Positions 22,084 through 33,996 of a stretch of DNA of 64,000 nt are shown piece after piece. The stretch is from the NCBI RefSeq assembly GCF_964204865.1, contig NC_135253.1:21984001-22048000 (forward strand). The letters run 5' to 3'. Position 1 is the stretch's first letter, and each line of letters opens with the position of its first letter. The position numbers were made by a program, and so were the translations under genes. The DNA comes from Styela clava (lineage: Eukaryota; Chordata; Ascidiacea; Stolidobranchia; Styelidae). The notes beneath the pieces were generated by a model. It ran no database searches. It was not told where the DNA came from and saw nothing but the letters and a program-made list of their open reading frames with translations.

Positions 22084-22335
22084 GCGCTCGAAATTAAAAA
22101 CCCTTTGAAGTATTTCCTTCATTATCGTTCTATATAGCCAGTAATTGGATACCGGTACAAATGTTTTTTTTAATTTGAACAAAACTCAATATTCCTCTGC
22201 ACGATGAGCCACACCGCAGCGCTCGAAATTAAAAACCCTTTGAAGTATTTCCTTCATTATCGTTCTATATAGCCAGTAATTGGATACCGGTACCGGTACA
22301 AAAGATGTTTTTTTTTAATTTGAACAAAACTCAAT
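22064..22335. repeat. 135-bp tandem duplication at a SINE edge
   Basis: GCAGCGCTCGAAATTAAAAA and ATAGCCAGTAATTGGATACC recur 135 bp apart (22081 and 22216). The SINE head belongs to the unit, so the duplication followed SINE insertion. A third, worn copy may lie at 22410-22530. Confidence 0.85.
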
Positions 22336-22339
22336 AATC

Positions 22340-24079
22340 CTCTGGCATCTTGACGAATTCACTGGTTGACTATTCCTACACCCCCAAGTGGCAGGAGGGC
22401 GCGATTCGCCATATGACAAATGAAATTTCTAAATCAATAGGAACGTTCAAGTAACACGTGTACGGTACCTTCACAATTATTCTATATCTATAGCCAGTCA
22501 AAATAATACAAAAGAAGTTTTTTTTTAATTTGAACTCCGAGGCTTCTCCGTCAAATTATATTTTTCATGAAACATACAATGAAAATAGGAATTAAAAACA
22601 AAATGAAGGGATATCAATAGCCTATGTATATATATGATAAAACCGGACTCCTACCAGATGATTGTCATGAAATAGGGGTGCAATCACATTTTAGTCCCCC
22701 GATCGGGGGCCAATCCATGTACCCATATGTTAATTGAACCAGTATCCATCTAGCAAAAGCCCTAAATTGGGGGTGAAATTACACAAAGTTCCCCGATTGG
22801 GGTACAATTGAGATGTATTTGAACAACCCCCAAATTCGCAAAAATGATTGAAGTAGGTTATAATACGGTATTTAGTAATAAACCTTTTCAACATTAGTCT
22901 CCACCGAGCACTCTCTCTTAATTAAGATACAGTGCCCAATTAAGAATTCACTATAAAATATCCCTCAATTAAGGAAGTATATGCCTCAGATCAAGGGATT
23001 AGTCTGTCTATTTCAACAGTCACTACCAGATAAGGCAAATTTCCTATATTTTGTAAAAATTATCAGTTAACCACAAGAAAACAGACACATTAATGGTCCA
23101 ATTCACCAAAAGATATTACTAAGGCTTTCTCGACTATTCGAACTCAGACAATCATTATTTTGATTATGTCGCTACAGTTGTCATAAAACAGCATTTATCA
23201 AATTCTATAATAAAAAAAATTATTGTGCCAATTCACTTTTCAAAAATTATCTGATGAATATTTGGTTAGTTCTGGACACCCAAGATTCAGACAGCATCAA
23301 CAAAAAATAAGGCTTGATATCATATAAGCAGGGACGTAACCAAGATTTTTTATTTAAAAAAATGGTTTTGAAATTTTTAATCGCAAAGTTGAACCATAAA
23401 AGCTAGCAGGTATTGTTAAATTTCAAAAGGGATGAGGGGGGGGGGGTACCCCCCTGGCTATAGGCACGTACACACTCAAAACACTTCCGACAAAAAAAAA
23501 ATCAGTTTGCCTAGAAGATTAAGTTCTTTATATCAGCAGCAGTTAACAGTTATTGTTCTTTAGATACACCGAAATCGCTGAAAATATTTTCAAAGTTGCG
23601 ACACTATAACACTCAGATAAACAAAATTGTCAAAACAAACATCAAACTCATCCATCTCTTCTATGTATACCTTTTACAGATCCGAATATATGGTTCTGTG
23701 AATTATGATCATATTCTACTATGTAAGCCACAGTATTATGTGAACAGTCAATATGTGCGTTTGGGATGCAGCGACATTTATCTCGCTATTCGAGGTTCTA
23801 TCTAGATTATTGGTTCTCAATAAAAAATACTTTCGCCTTACTATCTGTTATTTGTAGCTTATTCTTGACTAGTTATTTTTCAGATGAGGTGTGAGACTTC
23901 ACAAATTCTAAAAAGGGGGCGGAGCTTGAAAAGTTTGAGAATCACTGATCCAAGTATTCTAGAAAAGTAAATTATTTCGATAAATTTTCTGTAGCATTGT
24001 GGTGAGGCTTTCGTATCCCTTCACAAGGAAAATTAAATAAAAAAGAACAAAAAATATTAAAAATAATGCCATAGCAGAC
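22340..24079. other. no gene seen; repeat fragments only
   Basis: Includes a short inverted motif (TTAGTCCCCCGATCGGGGGCC near 22690 and TTCCCCGATTGGGGTACAA near 22790) and a poly-G family copy at about 23330-23460 with G10. No exon with splice support was found. Confidence 0.45.
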
Positions 24080-24087
24080 AATAAAAA

Positions 24088-24323
24088 GGTGCTCCCGAAG
24101 TATGCGAACCAAGATGGTGGACATCAGAACGTAACATGGGTAACAGGTTAGGGTTAGGCGATAATTTTTTTCCAATTTTACTTATTTTAGTCCTATTATC
24201 AGTTCGAAGACTAGCCAAGAGCCTCCCGTAGTATTTATACATAAAATTATGGCCTAACCCTAACCTAGTACACATATTACATTCTGATGTCCGCCATCTT
24301 GGTTCGCATACTTCGGGAGCCCC
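24088..24323. mobile_element. 236-bp MITE with 8-bp target duplication AATAAAAA
   Basis: Begins GGTGCTCCCGAAGTATGCG and ends CGCATACTTCGGGAGCCCC. Flanked by AATAAAAA at 24080-24087 and 24324-24331, an exact match. Same length as the copies at 4839-5074 and 46205-46440. Confidence 0.93.
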
Positions 24324-24689
24324 AATAAAAATCTACAACCATATTTTGACAGATATTGGGTCACATGCACCTGTTCCTAATGGCCCAATTAATTTTATTT
24401 ATTGCCCATTTAATAGACTCTCATTGAAATGGCAGTTAAATCCAGGGATATCGAAAACGAATCGATATCGGATACATTCTAATTTCATTATATTCGATAT
24501 AGTAAATTTCTGAATTTAGAAATAATTTAAAACATTTTTATTTAAAAATTAAGGATTTTGAGCCGTCAGAGAAGTATATCAAAATGTACGATATTTCAAT
24601 TGGTAGACAGGAAAACAAGCGACGTTTTATATTTGTGTCATTTTAGATGTAATTAACCAACATAAAGATATAGTAATTTATGTAATTTT

Positions 24690-24960
24690 CACGCTCCAGA
24701 GGTATGTGTACCAATATGGAGGTAACTAATTTTGTTCGCCTATTTTACATCAAGTTGTGTTAAGGGACTGAAACCTAAGGGCAGGGGTATTTTGTTCGCC
24801 TATTTTACATCAAGTTGTGTTAAGGGACTGAAACCTAAGGGCAGGGGGTATATTCACTTGGATAACACAGTCCCTGAACTCGTAATAGAACTAAAATAAG
24901 GTAAATTGGAATATAATTATGGACTTACCCTAACCTGGAGCATATACTACAGGATATCCT
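24690..24960. mobile_element. variant MITE with internal 60-bp duplication
   Basis: Relative of 8505-8745. The block TTTGTTCGCCTATTTTACAT through CTAAGGGCAGGGG is present twice, at 24731 and 24791, in tandem with a 60-bp period. Confidence 0.7.
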
Positions 24961-25314
24961 AACTTTGCATATAAACTCTCCCCAATTTAGAATGTATTTG
25001 ATATTTCATATTCAAAAATTTTTTCTCATAATGTATTCAAAATAGTAAAATATTCGGTTTTGGCCATTCCTCGCTTAGATCAACAACTCACAAAATATTA
25101 TGTTTTGCCGAATATTTGAACGCTGCGGAACCTCCATGTGGGCGGGCAATGTTCACTTGTACCCTGAATGTTATACCAATTTTCGAAAGGCAAAACCTAT
25201 TTTTTCTTTGATCAAGCAATTAATCCACTGTTGTTTGAAATTGCAAATGCCAGTGAGATTATAAACTACCAAAAAACCTAACAAGATTATTGTAAAAAGA
25301 ATAGTAAAAAATAG

Positions 25315-25434
25315 GGTACTCCTGAAGTATGCGCACCAAGATGTCGCACAACCTGAACCCTAACCTAATACACTACCTGAGTTCAGTTTGTGCGCCATCT
25401 TGGTGCGCATACTTGAGGGGGTCCAAAAATAGTA
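25315..25434. mobile_element. 120-bp AAGATGGCG-family MITE, duplication AAAAATAG
   Basis: Begins GGTACTCCTGAAGTATGCG and ends GCGCATACTTGAGGGGGTCC. Flanked by AAAAATAG at 25307-25314 and 25435-25442, an exact 8-bp match. The short form is nearly all inverted repeat. Confidence 0.9.
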
Positions 25435-25841
25435 TAAGTATTCTAAATTCAATTTGAATATACTAAAACAGGGATGCACAACCTTCAATACCGGAGGGCC
25501 AGATACAAATAACTGGGTGAAACACCTTTATTTAACATAGGCTCTCTAGTAGTTGTGGCCTCAAAAAAAGCATCACATGTACCAGATTGAACTAAATTAA
25601 AATAGCGCATGCAGGCCATGGTTTGGTAACCACTGCATTAAACGAATTTGTTTAAAATCTGATGCTCATAAATACTATCACACAGTTTCTGATAAATGAT
25701 TTTATAAGTTTCAAATATAACTGTGATTTGAACTTTGATTCCTAGAACATTTCCTTTCAGTCATTGTGACATCACTTGACCTTTAATATCTCAATTCCAG
25801 GAATACTTCCTGTAAGTCAATTGTTATGTCATTTGACCCTT

Positions 25842-25847
25842 TTTATT
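25842..25847 (-). terminator. candidate poly(A) signal of the RBM26/27 gene
   Basis: AATAAA on the minus strand begins 18 bases after the stop codon at 25865-25867, which would give a very short 3' UTR. No other AATAAA is closer. Confidence 0.4.
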
Positions 25848-25864
25848 ACAGTTCAAACAATCTA

Positions 25865-28800
25865 TCAATGTCTCCATGACCGTATTTCACTCTCGTAATC
25901 TTCCTCTCCAAGTTCTTCCCCTTCTTCGTCGAAATCCGCAGCGAGGAGAGCGTCCTCGTCTAATTCGTCGATGTATCCGTCTTCTTCTAAATCATCGTCT
26001 CCCTCAGGTTCTATCTCGGTCACCGGTGGGTAGTTAACTGTCACATCGCCAATGTGGACTTGGACATTGTCACTAATGAAATACGAAATGTTGTTAATAA
26101 TGTTAAGTAGCGTTTACAGGCAGACGTCCGTCTGGAATTATTTGTTTAAAATTTGGTGAAATTTGATGATATTTATTACAGAGTGTTAGAAAAGTAACGC
26201 AAAACCTAATCTTAAAGGTTTAAATATGGAACTGAATGTAGAATACCCGAGTGCGTTATCTAAATTTAAAAACAATGCACAGATAGCTATATTGGGCTGA
26301 ATTGAGCAGTAGTAGTAGGGAAGTAAGTTAGGTTTACCCACAAATGTATATATACCGTATTTCCCGGCGAATAAGGCCTATTTTCAAGCCTGAAAAAATG
26401 GGTTTTTGCATATAACCTGCCAATAAGACGGGTAGTAAAATCGCATCAACATTGGAATCTCAAATTACTATGCAATGCCCTTTGAGCGGTCGCCACGTTT
26501 GCACATTGGGTATAATAGCATATAATGACGTTTTCTTGTAGCATAATATTCAGACCATAATAACTACGAGAATTCAAACTGTCTTTAAATTTTAATCTAA
26601 TTGTGTTCAACTCGCGATTCAACTGGCTCAAAGTAAGGTTCGAGTTTTTTTGAGTTTAAACTCTGCTTATATACGAGGATATACGCTAGGTATTATTTCA
26701 CATTTATAATGTTCTCGTGCATATAATAACATCTATCCTTTATAATTTATTAGCATTTAATTTCCAACATTGGTTTATAAGTTTTATTAGAATTGAAAGC
26801 TCAAAAATTATGATTCAAAATCAAAACTCAGATATCATGATCATGGTTTTGAAACCCGCGAAACACATTTGGGCCTGATATGGACAAACTACGGCCCGAG
26901 GGCCAAATCCAGCCCGTGGGGTAATTCGATCTGGCCCGCCTGATGCTGCCACAACCAAATTTTGATGTTTTAGCTGAAAAATAACTCAAGGAATTTGTTA
27001 AGATTGCGATTGATTTTAGTTTCGACACGAGGCTCATTGTTTCCCACCTTTGTTTTTGTTACACTGTAAATATGGTTCGTAAAATGTAACTTTTTACGTC
27101 ACACTTAAATGGCCCGCCAGTCTGGGAGGGCAAAATGTTTGGCCCTTAGCCGGTGCAATTATAAAAAACATTTAGAATAAAAAGCTCAACTAACGTTTCG
27201 TCATCTTCCTCCTCTTTTTCTTCATTTGGGGGAACCACCAATATTTCATCTTCCTCGGCTGGGGGTTCCCCTGGTGAATCTACCACATTCGTCACTTGGG
27301 TTGGAACAGGTTGTGGAGCAGGCATCGAACCAGAATTCCATACGACAATCAGACGTCGGTTTTTAAAAATAGGTCCGTGCTGAGACGCCATCTCAGCCTG
27401 AGCACGAGAGCTGAATTTAACAGTGCATGTGATACCATCCTCGTCAAAAACAAAATTTTCGATTTCTCCAAATCTCTGTAAAATGAATAACAAAAGATTG
27501 ATAAATTGGACAAGAAATTGCCAAGTTGGACCGTAACTGCTAGCGTGTTATGAGGGTCTAAAAATCATTTTAAACTACAAAAACTGCTATGTATGACACG
27601 AAAAAATGATTTTTTTTTATATTTCAAAAGAGGGGTGAGGGGTCTGACTTTGACCCCTCGCATCTGGCCATGCCCAGCCAGTTGCCAACATAGTTGTCTA
27701 ATGTTTCAAGCGTTAAGCCATTGCAGCTGAGAACTTAGTAAGTGGATTAAAACAATCTCAGACTTCTACTTCAGCAAATTTGCATAGTGAAACCATTCAA
27801 GAAAACTCATTTAGACCAGTTTCTAGGCTTTTCATAACTTTAACATTATTGCTATACTAAAACAAGAAAAATAGAACAAGTTACAAGATGTAGCAATCTT
27901 GACGCACGCTAACCAAATAAAACCCTCGCTTTGTCGCGTGACTATTAACATCTTCAGATTGCTCGGCGATGGAGCCGCATTAGGTGGCGCTAATTCAATT
28001 TCATTACAATTTGTAAATGCAAAAAACACTAGGCTTCCCACACCCACACATCTTGATTTTAGCCACCACTGCCTTCAAAAAATTAAAAAAAACAACATTA
28101 CAATCACATAAATGTCAACTCACCGCTAAATGAGAAACTAATTCATCCTTTTCATCGTCATGGAAACCAGTTATTCTCAGTTCCCTTGGTCGTCTATCCA
28201 GGTTCGCAGACGCGCTAAAAACTCTTGGGGCTTTCGCTCGGTGCATATACGCGCCTCTACCACGCCCTCTTTGTGCGGGTTGATAGCCTTTGTAAGCATT
28301 TACCAAACCTAGAGATGACGCTTCCATTTTCAATTGATTCAATTTTTGTTTTAGATTTACTGTGTTTTCTCCTGTAGACGAAGCGTTGTATAAATCCAAT
28401 TCAGCGTCAAGGAGTTCTTTTTGTGTTAGTTTTTGCTTTTCTTTTACCTCCGTTTGCGGAGTTCGAATGTTCTCTCCCTTTAAAGATGTCCTCAGCTTAT
28501 CAATAGATGCAGTGAGTGTTTTTAATGATTCCAGAAGCTTTAATTTTTCTCCTGGTGGCATGTTTTTCGACTCTTTAATTTTGTTTAAAAACAGTTTTTG
28601 CTGCTGCATTTGGGCCTGTAAAAGCTCGCGTTTTTGTTTTTGTAGTTCGATCTTTTTCAGCATGACGAGTTTTTGACGAGCTAAAAGTTTCTCTTTTGTA
28701 GCTTGCTGTGCTTGTTGTACTCTGGCTCGAGTTGCTGAGTTATCTTTCGGAGTTTTAGGGACACTAGAGGCAGTATCGGGAACTGATGGCGAGGCAGAAC

Positions 28801-30445
28801 TCTGAGCATCTGGGTTGGAAATGGTACGAAAAATTGTCCCTTCTGCAACTACAGATTCATTTGCAGCTACTTTCTGATCTTTCACCGGAGCGGTGTATTT
28901 GAGTTGACTCGGGTTGGGTAAGATTCCAAGACGCTCTTTCACCGAAGGGCGCTGTTGAGTTTGGCTCGATGGACCACGACCGTTACTAGCTTGGGGGTTA
29001 AACCAATGAACCATAATAAAACGGTTATTCATTACTGCGCCGGTATCTCGTTTTGCTGCTCGTGCACTGTTCACATTTGCGTATTCCACTAGGGCGCACT
29101 GTGGATCATTTTCAAAGCGAACCTGAATGTTATTTATCGCCCCAAACTGTGAAAAATGTTCATTTAATTTGGTAATATTGTTTAACAATGGGGGTATTTT
29201 TCGTATTATCAATTTCGTATTGTTATTGAAATTGTTCACGACCCCTGTGTTTTGAACACCGGGTGGTGCATTATTGTATATTGTTCTTTTAACAAAACCA
29301 CCGTCGTTGGGAGGGGGATTCCCCATTCTGACAATGTTGGGAGGTAAATTATTCTCTATTCCGGGTATACGAGGTGGGGCTATATTAGAAATCATACTAG
29401 GCCGATATGTCATTGCTGGGGCCTCTGGGTTGTATCCTGGAGGGGGTTGCGATCTCGGAGGTGGGGGAGGTAATCCGGGTGGTGGGATTCTTATACCTCC
29501 CCCTGGTGGTGGAGGAGGCATTGGTGGCGGAATGGGGGGTCTTAGCCCTGGTGGGGGAACAGGAAACCCTGGCGGTGGTGGGGGCAAAAATGGAGGCATC
29601 ATTGGGGGTGGCACATTTGGTTTTATCGGCGGGGCAGGAGGAGGACCGACAAGTGGAGGTGGAGCTGTGATTGGGGTAATTTTCGGTCGGCCAGTTGAGG
29701 ATATCGCAGAGTCATCAACTACCACAGGGTTTGCACCATGGTCGTAAGGACAGTTGTCGGCCAAAATACAGAATCCTTTTTGTTCAAAATCCCAGCATCG
29801 TTTTTTCTTTACAATTCGATCGTTGCTCGAAGTCAGACGTTGACGAGAAGAGTCTGGCGATCTTGAAGATGATCTAGAACGACTTGATGACAATGACCTT
29901 GTCCTACGACCTCTACGATACGGTGACCTTGATCGTGACCTCCGAATTGGTGAACGCCGCTTCGGTGAAAAACGAATCTTTTTTGGAGATCCAGAGTGAC
30001 TACGATAACGTCGACGTCTCTCTCGTGGTGATCGTGAGCGTTTAAAACGTCTGCGACGATCATACGGACTTCGTGAGCGATGTCGAATCGGAGATGGTCG
30101 TTGTAATCTTCGTTTCGTTGCCTTTTTTGGTTCTTTGATATCACCCAATCCAGGAATTTCTTGAGTTTCCGTTGTGCTCGGTGGCGTAGTCTCTTCTTTT
30201 TCATTTTCGACATAACTTTTACTTTCCAAAGTTTCAAATAAATCCGACACAAAAGCATTTGTCTCAGTTTGTAAGAAGACTTCGAGCTGGTCTTCGCATA
30301 ATTTTCGAAGCTCTTCTTCGGTCTTATCTTTTTTGATCAACGCTATAACGTATTTTGCGAGAGCGCTTGGGTCCGCGTCGCACATTGGTGTTAGTCGCTT
30401 TACAAGCCATATTCTCAATGAGTCTAGCTTTTCAATTATCACCAT
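25865..30445 (-). CDS. RBM26: RBM26/RBM27-family RNA-binding protein
   Basis: Three coding exons on the minus strand: 30445-28134 region ending at 28124, then 27475-27195, then 26072-25865. Phases agree (0, then 2) and give 936 residues, close to vertebrate RBM26/27 (about 1000). Domains in order: PWI-like N-terminus (1-78, with CDADPSALAKYV); Arg/Ser-rich tract (110-205); CCCH zinc finger with C217, C226, C232, H236; Pro-rich region (255-340); RRM (410-483); Lys/Gln-rich coiled coil (about 575-650); a second RRM split by intron 1 (757-830, ELRITGFHDD then RFGEIENF); acidic tail ending SEIRSWRH, as in the family. In vertebrates these proteins work in nuclear poly(A) RNA turnover (PAXT). Whether this is the single ancestor of RBM26 and RBM27 cannot be told. 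Good start context, next M not needed. Confidence 0.95.
26868..27143. mobile_element. hAT-type MITE in RBM26/27 intron 2
   Basis: TATGGACAAACTACGGCCCG at the left, GGCCCGCCAGTCTGGGAGGG at the right, same family as 10054-10360 and 61418-61725. Target duplications were not resolved. A further ACCGTATTTCCCGGCGAATAAGG element end lies at about 26353 in the same intron. Confidence 0.65.
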
Positions 30446-31200
30446 TTTAGATTGAAATAATCGGAATTTTGTATTAAACTATATTTCTGTGGAAAAAATT
30501 GAATTACAAATCATCATATCCATCTTAGATATTTTGAATAGTAAAAACGGTAACTTTTTCAAACATAACTGTATCTGTGTATAAAAGCACTACCTACTGA
30601 CAGCGAGTGACTGCCGTACCGGTACTGTAAGACAAAAAATTACTGGTACTATTTTTGGAAGAGACAGATCCAGAATTATATGGTTGATCACAAAACTGAA
30701 AGATACCGGTATTTATTGAGATAGAGTGGATGGGTTTACTGGTTTAAGATTACGGACTGCGGATACCATACCGGTACTGTCAGAAGCTGATAAGCAAGCC
30801 ATAATAAATTCAATAGTTTTCAAACGACAAAAACTGCAAACTTGTGGCCGCAGGCACTGAATCACGGATACCATACAGTTATGCCCGGCTGCTGAACTGT
30901 GTCTCAAGCTCTGGAAGCTGGTTCACCGGTAACGTACCGCAACTCGACACCGGTGTCATCCAAATAATCCAATATAACAGGAAATGGAAACTACAGTAAC
31001 TGCAAAATTTAACAAACTCAAAATTCACACACCGGTACCGCTACCGAAACCTAAAGCGAAAATCCTACACCGGTAATATGGAAAAACGCAGACGGAAGGA
31101 AACTCAACATGAATGTACAGCGAACAGCATCGCGCACAACACGACGTCCGTGCAGAATCGGTGCTACTAAATACCGGCCAAGGCCCAGTTATTGATCGAA
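30446..31200. other. RBM26/27 upstream region, rich in ACCGGT
   Basis: Presumed promoter and leader of the minus-strand RBM26/27 gene. No TATA box is obvious. ACCGGT occurs repeatedly (about 30617, 30704, 30767, 30926, 30948, 31033, 31070), often as TACCGGTA or GGTACCGG. No coding exon seen. Confidence 0.5.
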
Positions 31201-31459
31201 ATATAAGAGAGAGAGAGATTTATTATTTGTCAACCAGAAAACAAACGAAAAAATACATACAATATACACAAAGTTGATTCGGTATAGACTGGAGGGAGCG
31301 ATACGACTATAAGGTCATCAGAGTCAGCTTCATCTAAGTTCACTATTAAGATTCACAGTTAAACGTATGTAAATAAGGAATAAAAAAAGCTACGCATTGG
31401 AGAGTTGCATCAAAGACAATGTATAACAACAAGACGTCAAGCTGCCTTTGTTTATTTAT

Positions 31460-31509
<50 letters not shown>

Positions 31510-32229
31510 TGCATTTCATAAAATAAAACAATATTGCAATATAATTGCAATAAACAGTATCAATCAATAAATAATACATCACAGTAATACATAACAATAT
31601 CATGGCAAATCATTTAGATAAATTATTGCAGTAAACAATATTAATAAATAAATTTTCATTTGATCTATAATTAAACAGGAGGGCTATGCTCAAATATATG
31701 GACACGTGGGGCCACGTAATTTTGATGACGTCATATCGAAAAAAGTAATAGCCTTCTGGAGAGAAGTTTTATCTTTTTAAAAACGAAAAACAAAAAGAAG
31801 AGGATTGCCTGCATAAAATGTTGTTTGTTTATTTATTATAATTTAACGTGAATCTGTTGGCCACAGGCTGACATCTAGTGGGAGTTTACTACTTTTGGTC
31901 CTCTGCACAACTTTTTTGCGGCGGAACGCGGGTAGAGTGGCGTGTTCAGTAAGAAAACCTTGAAGAATCTTCGTAATAATGGAGAACAAGTATGCGGGAA
32001 GTGGTAGAGAAAGGCGTTAATGGTAGGATATACCGGAAGATCATCACGCGAAAAGCATCTGTTCAAAATATCATCAAGGAAAGCCTTAAATGGTGACGCA
32101 CTGTACCGGTACCAACGGACCTATGCCAGAAACAGCCTTGGACCAAATTAGCGAGGCAACTGCAATCAATTCGTTCTCCGTAAGGAGTTTTGCATCTAAA
32201 TTAATTTAGTTACCGGTGTTTTTATATCA
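31200..32229. other. repeat-derived sequence with a long T tract
   Basis: A GA run followed by TTTATTATTTGTCAACCAGA and GACTGGAGGGAGCGATACGA (31208-31320) is shared with 21085-21220 and 45890-46040. A nearly pure T tract of about 45 bases spans 31462-31507. The CTCAAATATATGGACACG family recurs at 31690. No gene seen. Confidence 0.6.
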
Positions 32230-32400
32230 TATCAACCAAGGGCCTGTGTCCCATAGAGTATTTGGAGGGAGCCACCAGTAGGTTATTTCACACTGTCTTC
32301 ACTTTGTTTAGCATGTAGTGTTTGAACATAATGGGATTTGGATCTACGAATGAAAATAACACTATAAATACCACTGGAATGATAAACAAGGCCATGGGAA
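32230..32400. mobile_element. fragment of the 9628-type hAT MITE
   Basis: Shares TTTCACACTGTCTTCACTTTG, GTTTGAACATAATGGGATTTGG and ACTGGAATGATAAACAAGGCC with 4175-4505 and 9628-9935. The ends are missing or too worn to define. Confidence 0.55.
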
Positions 32401-32877
32401 GGGAATTATATTTTTTACTGGCATCGAACAAATTGATGGACCTTTAATTTTTTCCCTAAAAAAGTCCAATACACAGCTCAGACACAGCAAAAATACAAGA
32501 TTTGAAACTTTCTTTCAAAATATAAATATCACAATTCACCTAATTTTATACTGGAAAACACTTGGTGCATCTACTGGAAGTGAGCTCAATTTAGTCTTGA
32601 AACAATTTCTTGTTTTTGTTTAGCAGGTGTTCTCATTGGTGATAAGCTCCCATTAATGTAATGATATCGTCTACGGTTTAGGGAATAGCCATTTTAATGT
32701 TGTGCAGTCAATAGTGTACTGTTTGGCGTGGAATAAACACCGGCATCGAGATAATATTTTCATATGCGAAGAACACTCTCATAGCAGAGGATTTGCAAAA
32801 TGTGAGTCGTCTACGTTTTCTTGTTTTCCTGTGACAGATTGTCTTTTTTGCAACATTCAAATATAATAGACCACTTC

Positions 32878-33181
32878 CTTGTCAATTGTGATCTATGACA
32901 ATCAAATGTTAATTAAATTCGTTATAATTCTGCCACTTGTTCATTTGGTTTTGCAGCATCAGATTCGATCAGGATCTCTTCAAACCCTAAATTTATGTGT
33001 AAAAGATTTACTCATAAAAAGTAATGACACTTGTCAATTGTGATCTATGACAATCAAATGTTAATTAAATTCGTTATAATTCTGCCACTTGTTCATTTGG
33101 TTTTGCAGCATTAGATTCGACCAGGATTTCTTCAAACCCTAAATTTATGTGTAAAAGATTTACTCATAAAAAGTAATGACA
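32878..33181. repeat. 152-bp tandem duplication
   Basis: GTCAATTGTGATCTATGACA starts at 32881 and again at 33033. Each copy ends ACTCATAAAAAGTAATGAC. Copies differ at a few bases (GATCAGGATCTC versus GACCAGGATTTC), so the event is fairly recent. Confidence 0.95.
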
Positions 33182-33270
33182 AAACATGTTTGGAAGATGG
33201 AAAATACTGTACAATATTTCTAATTGAACAATCGTCAATTATATCATAAAACTTGCTATATAGCCTATTG

Positions 33271-33988
33271 CAGGGATGGCGAACCACTGTCACAAGGTGA
33301 CCCACCGCGTTTTATTCGTGACCCGCCATGGCACAAATAAAATGAAAAAATGCCAACATATCAGTGATAAAAATTGATAAATCAGCCTAAAAATATTCTA
33401 ACCATAACTAAACTATTATTATGTACCGTCAATTGGGCAGTCAGGGCTGCGATCGCTCATATGCAAATTGTATAATTAGCGGGTTATTAATTAATTAGTG
33501 ATGGGACAAGCCGTGTCACTATAGAGTCATGAATTTTATTAGTTTCTTGCCTACAATGCCATTGAAAAAACAATATCTTTCAGACTTGAAAGAAAAACAT
33601 GGAAATCTGAAATAACAATGGGGCAGTGTAAAAGAACCTCAATTCGGTTGGAAGCTGATCGAAAAATATAACACTGTCAGAGTGGAATTCCCTCCCAAAC
33701 TCTTTGGAACCGTAAAATAATTTGCTGCATCATCCAAAACGTTTTTGGTAGGTTATATGAATGTTTTCCTATTCTAATTTCATAAAATCAAGTGCCATAA
33801 AAACTTCATGATAGAAGTGCTGCATAAGTAAAGCCCAAAACTACACCAACACCAACAGAAGCTTATAATATTTGTTTCAGAAGTTTCTTATAGATACAAA
33901 CATTGATCAAATATCGACCCACTCTCTTCTATTCCGCGATAAAAATATAATTTTTGACCCATTCACTGAAAAAGATTCGCCATCCCTG
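33271..33988. mobile_element. hAT MITE with near-exact duplication GCCTATTG/GCCTATTA
   Basis: Begins CAGGGATGGCGAACCAC and ends GATTCGCCATCCCTG. Flanks at 33263-33270 and 33989-33996 agree at 7 of 8. TA is at positions 4-5. 718 bp, non-coding; contains a fragment of the 300-bp repeat seen at 6346 (GTGTCACTATAGAGTCATGAA). Confidence 0.9.
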
Positions 33989-33996
33989 GCCTATTA

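Noticed and set aside
29274-29747. Gly-rich frame on the plus strand
   Set aside because: Antisense shadow of the Pro-rich region of the RBM26/27 exon.
31346-31603. Poly-lysine frame
   Set aside because: Caused by the long T tract read on the minus strand.
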